From: Streptomyces sp. H27-H1
Lineage (GTDB): Bacteria > Actinomycetota > Actinomycetes > Streptomycetales > Streptomycetaceae
Assembly (NCBI RefSeq): GCF_026627445.1
Contig: NZ_JAPNLJ010000038.1
Location: forward strand, 20,152 to 84,151
DNA length: 64,000 bases
Direction of reading: 5' to 3'
Under the pieces are notes generated by a model, which saw nothing but the letters and a program-made list of their open reading frames with translations, searched no databases and was not told the DNA's origin. Numbering within the stretch: the first letter of the stretch is position 1; the number at the start of each line of letters is the position of its first letter. This document shows, piece by piece, positions 48,907 to 56,599 of this stretch. Made by a program: the position numbers and the translations under genes.

Positions 48907-49833
48907 TCAGTGGGCGGTGGCGCGCACGCGTGCCCGGGCCGCGCGGGCGATCGGGAGGTAGCGCAGGCGCTCCGGCAGGAGCGGTACGAGGATGCGTACG
49001 GCCGTGCTGAAACGGCGCAGGCGGCGTTCCTGGGCCGGGGTCCAGTCCAGGCCGATGGCGGCGCGCGCCTCGGGAGGCATGTAGCCGGCGGTGACGAAGG
49101 CCCGCAAGCGCAGGAAGGCGGCCCGCAGGACGGGCCAGGTCAGGCGCAGCAGGAGCCGCAGGGGCAGCGGACCTCCGGCGGGGCGGGGCAGGGGTGCGTC
49201 GGTGGCGAGCAGCTCTCGGGCGACCTTGGTGGGCTCGATCTCCTCGGCCAGCATCCGGTGGTAGTACGGCCAGAACTCCTCGATGCTCTGCGGGATGTCC
49301 CGGTCGCGCAGTCCGAGGATACGGCCGACCTGGAGCCACTCGCGGTAGAGCTGACGCTCCTGGGCCGGGGTGAAGGGGCGCAGCAGGTAGCGCCCGGCGT
49401 ACAGGTAGACCGGGAAGCCGGTGGCGTGCACCCAGGCGTAGCAGGCCGGGTCGAGGGAGTGGTAGCTGCGCCCCCGGGTGTCGGTGCCCTGGATCTCCTT
49501 GTGCAGGCGGCGCACCCGGCGCCCCTCGGCCGCGGCGTCCGCCCCGCCGTACACCCACAGCTGGACGGAGCGCAGGGAGCGCTCGCCGCGGCCCCAGGGG
49601 TCGGTGCGGAAGACGGAGTGCTCGTCGACCCCGGCCCCGATGGCGGGGTGGGCGACCTGCATGGTGAAGGCGGCGGGCAGCATCAGCAGGGCGCGGACGT
49701 CTCCGGCGATGGTCCAGAGCACGCCGCCGGGTGGCGGGGGCTCGGGATCGGTCCGGCGGTCGCCGGCGCGGCGCGCCGTCCGCTCGGCGGGCTCCTCGGC
49801 GGGGTGCCCCGTGGGGTGCTCGGTCGTGCTCAT
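48907..49833 (-). CDS. Oxygenase-MpaB/DUF2236 family protein
   Basis: The 308-residue protein contains GDVRALLMLPAAFTMQVAHPAIGAGVDEHS, then ACYAWVHATGF near the middle and EFWPYYHRMLAEEIEPTKVARELL. The His residues in QVAHP and WVHATGF are those conserved in DUF2236/MpaB-like proteins, which include latex-clearing protein relatives and MpaB oxygenases. It is probably a haem-binding oxygenase; the substrate is unknown. The ATG at 49833 begins after an unstructured leader. Convergent with the M1 peptidase. Confidence 0.85.
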   Translation of the reverse strand: MSTTEHPTGHPAEEPAERTARRAGDRRTDPEPPPPGGVLWTIAGDVRALLMLPAAFTMQVAHPAIGAGVDEHSVFRTDPWGRGERSLRSVQLWVYGGADAAAEGRRVRRLHKEIQGTDTRGRSYHSLDPACYAWVHATGFPVYLYAGRYLLRPFTPAQERQLYREWLQVGRILGLRDRDIPQSIEEFWPYYHRMLAEEIEPTKVARELLATDAPLPRPAGGPLPLRLLLRLTWPVLRAAFLRLRAFVTAGYMPPEARAAIGLDWTPAQERRLRRFSTAVRILVPLLPERLRYLPIARAARARVRATAH

Positions 49834-49927
49834 GCGTGTGCCCCCAGGCTCTCGACCTCGCTGTTCTTCCAGTATGACGGGGGTCCGGGTCTTCCGCCGG
49901 GGCCCGTGGGCGGTGCATCCTGCGGCC

Positions 49928-50140
49928 ATGGACCTGTCCCCTTCGGCCTTGCTGGAGGCCTCGGCCCCCTGCCTGCTGGCGGTGGCGGCCGTCACACTGG
50001 CCTTCGTCGCCGCGTTCGCCGTCGCGGTCTTCGCCCTCCTCCACTTCGTCCAGCGGCGCCGGCGGGGCCGCGGCGACGCCTCCGACGGCGCCGAGCCGGA
50101 CGGTCTGACCGGCTTCGCGTGGACCGCGACGGAGGACTGA
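49928..50140 (+). CDS. Small single-span membrane protein
   Basis: The 70-residue frame begins MDLSPSALLEASAPCLLAVAA, has one strong membrane segment (VTLAFVAAFAVAVFALLHF) followed by QRRRRGRG, and ends DGLTGFAWTATED. The positive-inside pattern supports a real type of small membrane protein. There is no strong ribosome binding site. It lies alone between divergent genes and has no recognised family. Confidence 0.5.
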   Translation: MDLSPSALLEASAPCLLAVAAVTLAFVAAFAVAVFALLHFVQRRRRGRGDASDGAEPDGLTGFAWTATED

Positions 50141-50203
50141 AGGGCCCGGTTCCACCCGCGACCCCACGTTGCCTTGGTCCGGACAGAAAGTCTTGTCACG
50201 GGT

Positions 50204-50219
50204 GTTACCCAGAGGTAAC
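50204..50219. promoter_or_regulatory. Palindromic operator-like site upstream of the sphingomyelinase gene
   Basis: GTTACC at 50204-50209 and GGTAAC at 50214-50219 form a perfect 6-bp dyad around CAGA, about 56 bases before the ATG at 50276. The size and symmetry suit a TetR- or GntR-type repressor, or another dimeric regulator, at the promoter of a secreted enzyme. The regulator is unknown. Confidence 0.5.
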
Positions 50220-50275
50220 CGTGGCTGCTTGGATGGCGGAGCCGATCTTCCCCCACAGGAACGAGGGAGACCTCC

Positions 50276-51268
50276 ATGCCGTACATCCGTCCCCGCAGGG
50301 CCCGGGCCGCCGCCACCACCGCCGTCGCCGCGCTCGCCGTCGGAGCGCTCGCCGCCACCACGGCGCCGGCCGCCACCGCCGCCGAGAGCGCCGCCGCGCC
50401 GCGGCTCAGCGTCCTGTCGTACAACGTGTTCCTGATGAGCAAGAGCCTGTACCCGAACTGGGGTCAGGACCACCGGGCGGCGGAGATCCCCAAGGCCTCC
50501 TTCTACCAGGGGCACGACGTGGTCGTGATCCAGGAGGCCTTCGACAACGGCGCCTCGGACGCTCTGAAGTCCAACTCGGCCGCCCAGTACCCCTATCAGA
50601 CCCCCGTCGTGGGCCGCAGCAAGAGCGGCTGGGACGCGACGGGCGGCGCCTACTCCTCCACCACCCCGGAGGACGGCGGCGTCACGGTCCTCAGCAAGTG
50701 GCCGATCGTGCGCAAGGAGCAGGTCGTCTACAAGGACGCCTGCGGAGCCGACTGGTGGTCCAACAAGGGCTTCGCCTATGTCGTGCTGAACGTGAACGGC
50801 GCCAAGGTCCACGTCGTCGGCACGCACGCCCAGTCCACCGACCCGGGCTGCGGCGCGGGCGAGGCGGCCGACATGCGCGCCCGCCAGTTCCGGAACATCG
50901 ACGCGTTCCTGGACGGCAAGAACATCCCGGCGAACGAACAGGTCATCGTGGCGGGCGACATGAACGTCGACTCGAGGACCCCGGAGTACGCCTCCATGCT
51001 GGCCAACGCCGATCTGGCGACGTCCGACACCCGCACGGGCCACACGTACTCCTTCGACACGGCGCTGAACTCGATAGCGAAGTACCGCTATCCGACCGAC
51101 CCGCGCGAGGACCTGGACTACGTGCTCTACCGCAAGGGCAACGCCCGTCCGGCGAACTGGGAGAACAACGTGGTGAAGGAGGAGTCGGCCCCCTGGACGG
51201 TCTCCAGCTGGGGCACCTCCTACACCTACACCAACCTCTCCGACCATTACCCGCTGATCGGCCGCTGA
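50276..51268 (+). CDS. Secreted sphingomyelin phosphodiesterase (bacterial SMase C)
   Basis: The 330-residue precursor has a twin-Arg-rich N-terminus (RPRRARAAA) and a signal peptide ending near ATA at residue 36. The DNase I-like fold follows: SYNVFLMSKSLYPNWGQDHRA, VVVIQEAFDNG with the metal-binding Glu, GTHAQSTD, VAGDMNVD and a final LSDHYPLIG with the catalytic His. These match bacterial neutral sphingomyelinases. It would hydrolyse sphingomyelin or related lipids outside the cell. A palindromic site precedes it and a strong bidirectional terminator follows. Confidence 0.9.
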   Translation: MPYIRPRRARAAATTAVAALAVGALAATTAPAATAAESAAAPRLSVLSYNVFLMSKSLYPNWGQDHRAAEIPKASFYQGHDVVVIQEAFDNGASDALKSNSAAQYPYQTPVVGRSKSGWDATGGAYSSTTPEDGGVTVLSKWPIVRKEQVVYKDACGADWWSNKGFAYVVLNVNGAKVHVVGTHAQSTDPGCGAGEAADMRARQFRNIDAFLDGKNIPANEQVIVAGDMNVDSRTPEYASMLANADLATSDTRTGHTYSFDTALNSIAKYRYPTDPREDLDYVLYRKGNARPANWENNVVKEESAPWTVSSWGTSYTYTNLSDHYPLIGR

Positions 51269-51281
51269 CCCACCCCGCGCA

Positions 51282-51325
51282 CGGAACGGGGGCGCCGCCG
51301 CGATCCGGCGGGCGCCCCCGTTCCG
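51282..51325. terminator. Bidirectional terminator between sphingomyelinase and aspD
   Basis: A perfect 14-bp stem (51282-51295 with 51312-51325) lies exactly between two convergent genes, 13 bases after each stop. The loop has further partial pairing. It is the strongest hairpin in this part of the window. Confidence 0.85.
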
Positions 51326-51338
51326 CGTGCCGGAGCCG

Positions 51339-52997
51339 TCAGCCGGCGGCCTTCGCCCGTTCCCACTCGCTCGCGTAGTCGTTGAAGATCGCCCGCAGGT
51401 GGTGGCCGATCTTCAGGTAGTCCAGGTCGTCGAGGTTGGCGAGCGAGACGCGCACCGACCACTGGGGCCCGTCGAAGCCGCCACCGTTGAGGAGGACGAC
51501 CGAGGTCTGTTCGGCGAGCCGGAACAGCGGGTCGACGGGCTCGTAGTTCTTCTCCAGGAAGTCCGCGAAGTCCTTGCCGTGGACCCGTTCCGCCTCGGCC
51601 AGCAGGTCGAGTTCGATGTAGTACCCGGCCCGCTTGCCGTCCTCGGAGATCTTCATCTGGGCACCCTCCAGCAGCAGGTCGAGCCTGCGGTGGACGATCT
51701 GCCGGATGCGCTCCTTGTACGCCTGCCCCTCGTCCAGCATGTCGAAGAGCGAGAAGAGCGTCATCATCGTCTGCTGCGGCAGCGAGAGCCCGGCCGTGTG
51801 GTTGAGGGCCACCGACCGGGAGTCCGCGACGAGCCGGTCGATGAAGCGGATCTTCTCCGGCTCCAGGGTGAGGGTGCCGTACCGCTTGGCGAGCCGGTCC
51901 TTCTGGTCCTGCGGGAACGCGGCGATCATGTCGTCGATGACGTTGTCGTCGTGCAGGCCGATGACGCCGAGCCGCCAGCCGGTGCAGCCGTAGTGCTTGG
52001 AGTACGAGTACACGAGCAGGGTGTTGCGGGGCAGGTCGGCGGCGATCGAGCGGAACCCGGGCACGAAGGTGCCGTACACGTCGTCCGTGACGATCAGCAG
52101 GTTCGGATTGCTGGTGGCGACGATGTCCTTGATCTGGTTCGCCACCCGGTCGCTCAGGGCGAGCGAGGGCGGGTTGCTCGGATTGACCAGGCAGACGAGC
52201 TTCACCGAGGGGTCGGCCAGCTTGGCGACCTCCTCCTCCGGATAGCGCCACTGGCGCACCCCGGTCTCGGCGAAGAGGCTCGCGGCGACGTTGACCACCT
52301 CGAACTCGAAGGTGTCCAGCTCCGGGATCTCGATGTACGGGGTGAACACCGGTGTCATCAGGGCGATCTTGTCGCCCTTCTTCAGGATCCCGTTCTTCAT
52401 CAGGGAGTCGAAGATGTAGCACATGGCGGCGGTGCCGCCCTCGGTCGCGAACAGCGAGAGGTTGTTGCCCTCGGGCGGGCGCTTGTCGAACATCTCGTCG
52501 GCGACGTAGCCGCGCACGATCTGCTCCGCGTGCTTCAGCATCCGGTCCGGGACCGGGTAGTTGTCGCCGGTGATGGCGTCCGTCAGCTCGTGCACGAAGG
52601 CGTCCTTGTCGAACGGCCAGCGCGAGAGGGCGTACTGGACGCAGGCGGACAGCATCTCCACGCCCGGCAGGTCCGGGTGGCGCCGGGCCCAGGAGTCGAA
52701 CCGGTCCCCGATGCCTTTCTTCTCCGGCATTCCGCCGAGGTTGTCGGCGGTCCACACCCGCCGGGACTCCTCCAGCGCGAAGTAGCCCAGGGCGTAGAAG
52801 GCCTCGCGCGGTCCGGTGGCGATCCAGTTCGGGTTGCCGCGGCCCGCGTTGAGCATCGCGCGCGCTGTGGTGTCCTTCTGGCCGGGCTTGTCGGCCTGGG
52901 CGGCGGTGGCGAGCTGGATGAACTTGTCCTTCAGCTCGAACGGGCTGAGCTGTGCGAAGGACTGGATCTCCTCGCGGCTGAACGTGGTTTCCGGCAC
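51339..52997 (-). CDS. aspD: Bifunctional aspartate transaminase/aspartate 4-decarboxylase
   Basis: The 552-residue PLP enzyme has LNAGRGNPNWIATGPREAF, NLSLFATEGGTAAMCYIFDSL, CLVNPSNPPSLAL and YSYSKHYGCTGWRLGVIGLHD with the PLP Lys. Its length, about 150 residues above ordinary transaminases, fits the AspD family, which decarboxylates aspartate to alanine and CO2. The GTG at 52997 follows AAGGAACGAG. It is the third gene of an operon with two AspT-like exchangers, which import aspartate and export the alanine. Confidence 0.92.
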   Translation of the reverse strand: MPETTFSREEIQSFAQLSPFELKDKFIQLATAAQADKPGQKDTTARAMLNAGRGNPNWIATGPREAFYALGYFALEESRRVWTADNLGGMPEKKGIGDRFDSWARRHPDLPGVEMLSACVQYALSRWPFDKDAFVHELTDAITGDNYPVPDRMLKHAEQIVRGYVADEMFDKRPPEGNNLSLFATEGGTAAMCYIFDSLMKNGILKKGDKIALMTPVFTPYIEIPELDTFEFEVVNVAASLFAETGVRQWRYPEEEVAKLADPSVKLVCLVNPSNPPSLALSDRVANQIKDIVATSNPNLLIVTDDVYGTFVPGFRSIAADLPRNTLLVYSYSKHYGCTGWRLGVIGLHDDNVIDDMIAAFPQDQKDRLAKRYGTLTLEPEKIRFIDRLVADSRSVALNHTAGLSLPQQTMMTLFSLFDMLDEGQAYKERIRQIVHRRLDLLLEGAQMKISEDGKRAGYYIELDLLAEAERVHGKDFADFLEKNYEPVDPLFRLAEQTSVVLLNGGGFDGPQWSVRVSLANLDDLDYLKIGHHLRAIFNDYASEWERAKAAG

Positions 52998-53050
52998 GGT
53001 GGCTCGTTCCTTCGGTTCGGGGATGCGGGACGAGGGAAAAGGCGGGCGAT

Positions 53051-54754
53051 TCAGTGGTTGAGGATGACGATGACGGCGCCCCAGATGGTCAGGAGGACGT
53101 TGCTGATCGCGTACGGGATGGTGTAGCCGAGTGTCGGCACCTGCGATTTCGACTCTTCGTTGATCGCGCCGATCGCGGCCGTGGTGGTCTGGCCGCCCGC
53201 GAGCACGCCCATCAGGATCGGGAACCGGATCTTCTGGACGTGGTGGCCGACCAGGAAGCCGACGAGCAGCGGGATCAGCGTGGCGATGGCTCCGAAGGCC
53301 AGCAGCCCCCAGCCGGCGGTCGCCAGTCCGCTGGTGAAGCTGGGCCCGGCGTTGATGCCGACGACCGCGACGAAGAGGCAGAGCCCGAGGGTGTCCATGA
53401 ACCACTGGGCGCCGGGCGGGACATTGCCGTACGTCGGGTAGCGGCCCCGGATCCAGCCGAAGACGAGGCCCATGATGAGCGCGCCGCCCGAGGTGGACAG
53501 GGAGATGGGGACCCCGCCCGCGGTGAGCGCCGGGATGCCGAGGCAGCCGCCGAGGAAGATGCCGATGCCCACCCAGATCATGTCGGTGGCGAAGCTGGTG
53601 GGGACCGGCTTGCCGATGGCCCGGCCGGCCGGGTCCACCAGTCGCTTGGGGCCGGAGAGGATCAGGGTGTCCCCGCGCTCGATCTGGGTGGAGAGGCGGT
53701 AGGGGAACTCCGAGCCGGAGCGGAAGAGTTTCTCGACGTAGACCCCGACCATGAAGGGCTCGGCCCGCAGCTCCGCGACGGTCTTGCCCAGTTGCGCCTT
53801 CTCCGAGGCGACCACGTGCAGGTTCTCGGTCTGGTAGCCGAGCAGTTCCACGTCGTCGGCCTCGCCGCCGATGTGCGTCCGGGCGTCGAACGCGACGAGC
53901 GATTCGCGCAGGGCGCTGACGGCTACGGTGTCGCCCTCGCGGAGCACGGTCTGCTGGGTGTGGTCGAGGATCTCCCCGTCACGCCGGATCCGGGTGAGGT
54001 AGATCCGGTGACCCAGCGCCTTCTGCTGGTTCTCGAAGTCGTCGATCGTGCGTCCGACGAGATCGGGCCGCTGAAGGTGGTAGGCCCGCAGCACGATCTC
54101 GTAGTAGCCCTCGTGGAGGTCGGGATCGTCGCTCGGGGCGTCGAGCTCCTTGGCGAGCTGGGCGCTCTCGGCGGCCAGGTTCCGGCGGTAGAGCCGGGGC
54201 AGCACGTTGGCCAGGAGGATCGCGCAGAGGATGGTGCCGAGCGGGTACGTGACCGCGTACCCGATGGCGACCAGGTTCTCCTGCTCCTTGATCTGATCCG
54301 GCGAGAGGCCCGGGAGATTGCCGATGGCGTCCTGGGCCACGCCGATGACGGCGGACTGGGTGAGCGCGCCGCCGAGCAGGCCGGCGCTGAGGCCCGGCCC
54401 GTAGCCGAGGAAGGAGGCGAACCCCCAGGAGACCAGCAGGCCGGTGACGCAGACGAGGACGGCGTTGAGGACCTGCGGCAGGCCGTCCTTCTTCAGGCCG
54501 CGGAAGAACTGCGGGCCGACCTTGTAGCCGAGGGCGAAGAGGAACATCGTGAAGAAGAGGTTCTTCACGGTGCCGTCGATGGTGACCTTGAACTGGGCTC
54601 CGAACACGAGCCCCGCGATCAGGCAGCCCGTGACGGCGCCGAGCCCGATGGCCTTCCAGCGCAGTTTGCCGACCAGGAATCCGACGGCCACCGTGAGGAA
54701 GACCAGGAGTTCCGGGTGCGGTTGGAAGATGTTCCGGTTGAGGAAGTCGATCAT
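53051..54754 (-). CDS. Aspartate:alanine exchanger-type transporter (AspT family), second copy
   Basis: The 567-residue protein has two groups of about five membrane segments flanking a soluble part with two TrkA-C-like domains (about 200-370). FALGYKVGPQFFRGLKKDGL, GGALTQSAVIGVAQDAI and GGQTTTAAIGAINEESKSQVP are the paired AspT motifs. AspT exchanges aspartate for alanine electrogenically. It lies 31 bases downstream of a paralogue and 53 bases before aspD. Whether the two form a heteromer or have different substrates cannot be told. Confidence 0.88.
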   Translation of the reverse strand: MIDFLNRNIFQPHPELLVFLTVAVGFLVGKLRWKAIGLGAVTGCLIAGLVFGAQFKVTIDGTVKNLFFTMFLFALGYKVGPQFFRGLKKDGLPQVLNAVLVCVTGLLVSWGFASFLGYGPGLSAGLLGGALTQSAVIGVAQDAIGNLPGLSPDQIKEQENLVAIGYAVTYPLGTILCAILLANVLPRLYRRNLAAESAQLAKELDAPSDDPDLHEGYYEIVLRAYHLQRPDLVGRTIDDFENQQKALGHRIYLTRIRRDGEILDHTQQTVLREGDTVAVSALRESLVAFDARTHIGGEADDVELLGYQTENLHVVASEKAQLGKTVAELRAEPFMVGVYVEKLFRSGSEFPYRLSTQIERGDTLILSGPKRLVDPAGRAIGKPVPTSFATDMIWVGIGIFLGGCLGIPALTAGGVPISLSTSGGALIMGLVFGWIRGRYPTYGNVPPGAQWFMDTLGLCLFVAVVGINAGPSFTSGLATAGWGLLAFGAIATLIPLLVGFLVGHHVQKIRFPILMGVLAGGQTTTAAIGAINEESKSQVPTLGYTIPYAISNVLLTIWGAVIVILNH

Positions 54755-54785
54755 GTGCGGACCCTCCGGTCCCGGGGGTCGGGGA

Positions 54786-56468
54786 TCAGGCTCCGAGGAT
54801 GCCGACGAGGATGGGGCCGGTGAGTGGGAGCAGGAAGTTGGAGAGGGCGTAGGTGATCGTGTAACCGAGCATCGGCACCGAGCTCTGCGCCACCTGCGTG
54901 ACCGAGGTGATGGCCGGGGTGGAGCACTGCTGTCCGGCGATGGCGCCGATCAGCAGCGGCTTCTCGATCTTCAGGAACTTGCGGCCGACGACCAGCGAGA
55001 TCGTGGCCGGTACGAGGACCATCGCGATCCCGGCGAACGGCAGCAGGGCACCGTACTCCTTGAGCAACGGCCAGGCCTGCGGGCCCGAGGTCAGCCCGGT
55101 GCAGGCGATGAAGACCGCGAGCCCCATGTCCTTGATGGTGGTGGCGGCTTGCGGCGGGAAGGCGCCGAAGGTCTGCCGGCGGGAACGGAACCAGCCGAAC
55201 AGCAGACCCGAGATCAGGCAGCCGCCGCCGGTGCCGAGCGAGAGCGGCACCCCGCCGAGGCGGACCACGATCTGGCCGATGAGCGAGCCGAGCGCGATGC
55301 CGAGACCGAGGTAGATGAAGTCGGTGGAGTCGTTCTTGGCCACCGTGCCGATCTTCTCGACGATCCGGTTCAGGCCCGACCGGGCGCCCACGAGGGTGAC
55401 GACGTCACCGCGCTGGACGACGGTCTCCGGGGTGGCGGGCAGGTGCTGCTCGCCGCGGAGCACGTCGGTCACGTAGACGCCGCTGCGCCGGAAGTCCGGG
55501 TGCGTGGTGCGGATCTCGTCCAGCGACTTGCCGGCGATGGACGGATCGGTCATCGCGACCTGGCTGGTGGCGAGCGGGGTGTCCACTCCCGGGATGCCGG
55601 GGGTCTCCGGGCCGATGGCCCGGCCCGCTTCGATGGCATCCGAGCGCCGGCCGACGACGAGGACGAGGTCGGAGAGGGTGAGTTCGAGGTCCGGGGCGGG
55701 GGGCAGGTTCTTCGATCCGCGCCGGACGGCCTCCACGGTGACCCCGCCGAAGGCCTCCTCCAGGCTCCCGACGGTACGGCCGTCGGCGAGGGTGACCAGG
55801 TGGGTGCGCCCGACCAGGCCGGGCAGCGCCTCGCGCTCGTCGCTCTCCAGTGCGCCGCCGGCGCCGGCGCCGCGCATCTTCTCCCACAGCTCGCGCGAGG
55901 CGTCCCGCAGGTTGATGCGCAGCATCATCGGCATGATCTGGCTGGTGTAGATGACGATGGTGACCAGGCCGAAGAGGTAGCAGACCGTGTACGCGGTGGC
56001 CACATGGCCCTGGTACGTGGAGATCTGGTCCGCGGTCAGGTCGGGCAGTTTGCCGATCGCCTCGGTGGCGGTACCGACCACGGCGGATTCGGTGGCCGCG
56101 CCGGCCAGGATGCCCGACGCGGTGCCGACATCGAGGTCGAAGGCCTTGGCGAGCAGGTAGGCGAGTCCGAGCACGCTGACGAGCTCGACGAAGCAGAGCG
56201 CGAAGAAACGCATGCTCTTGCGGTTGAGGTTGGCGAAGAACTGCGGTCCGGCCATGTAGCCGAGGGCGAAGATGAAGAGCGCGAAGAAGATCGTCTTCAC
56301 GTCCGCGTCGATTTCGATCTTGGCCCAGGCGCCGAGCAGCAGCGAGACGATCAGCGTGCCGCAGATGCCGCCGAGGGTGATCGGGCCGACGCGCAGTTTG
56401 CCGACGAGGTAGCCGACGGCCAGACAGAGGAACAGGGCGAGTTCGGGGTGGTCACGGAGCACACCCAT
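54786..56468 (-). CDS. Aspartate:alanine exchanger-type transporter (AspT family), first copy
   Basis: The 560-residue paralogue of the next gene has the same layout: five N-terminal spans, two central TrkA-C-like domains (RTHLVTLADGRTVG and the GVYVTDVLRGEQHLPATPE block), then a second membrane half. FALGYMAGPQFFANLNRKSM, LAGAATESAVVGTATEAIG and AGQQCSTPAITSVTQVAQSSVP are the equivalents of the AspT motifs. It differs in key residues, such as QQCSTPAI for QTTTAAI, so specificity may differ. The ATG at 56468 has no strong ribosome binding site. First gene of the aspT-aspT-aspD operon. Confidence 0.88.
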   Translation of the reverse strand: MGVLRDHPELALFLCLAVGYLVGKLRVGPITLGGICGTLIVSLLLGAWAKIEIDADVKTIFFALFIFALGYMAGPQFFANLNRKSMRFFALCFVELVSVLGLAYLLAKAFDLDVGTASGILAGAATESAVVGTATEAIGKLPDLTADQISTYQGHVATAYTVCYLFGLVTIVIYTSQIMPMMLRINLRDASRELWEKMRGAGAGGALESDEREALPGLVGRTHLVTLADGRTVGSLEEAFGGVTVEAVRRGSKNLPPAPDLELTLSDLVLVVGRRSDAIEAGRAIGPETPGIPGVDTPLATSQVAMTDPSIAGKSLDEIRTTHPDFRRSGVYVTDVLRGEQHLPATPETVVQRGDVVTLVGARSGLNRIVEKIGTVAKNDSTDFIYLGLGIALGSLIGQIVVRLGGVPLSLGTGGGCLISGLLFGWFRSRRQTFGAFPPQAATTIKDMGLAVFIACTGLTSGPQAWPLLKEYGALLPFAGIAMVLVPATISLVVGRKFLKIEKPLLIGAIAGQQCSTPAITSVTQVAQSSVPMLGYTITYALSNFLLPLTGPILVGILGA

Positions 56469-56503
56469 GGGCGGTCAGCCGGCCTTGCCGGGCGAGGGCG
56501 AGA

Positions 56504-56580
56504 ATGCCGTATATATCCACATTCGTTCACCCTTGCCCGACTGGCGGACATCTGCCCACACGGATGAGCCATCCGGGTCA
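56504..56580 (-). promoter_or_regulatory. Probable promoter and dyad upstream of the asp operon
   Basis: TATATA (56510-56515 region, minus strand) is a good -10 in a GC-rich context, about 40 bases before the first aspT start. No clear -35 is present at 17 bases. Further upstream a 6-bp dyad, CGGATG at 56561-56566 and CATCCG at 56570-56575, may be an operator or the end of the preceding transcript. Confidence 0.35.
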
Positions 56581-56599
56581 ACAGGCTCCTTACGAGCCC

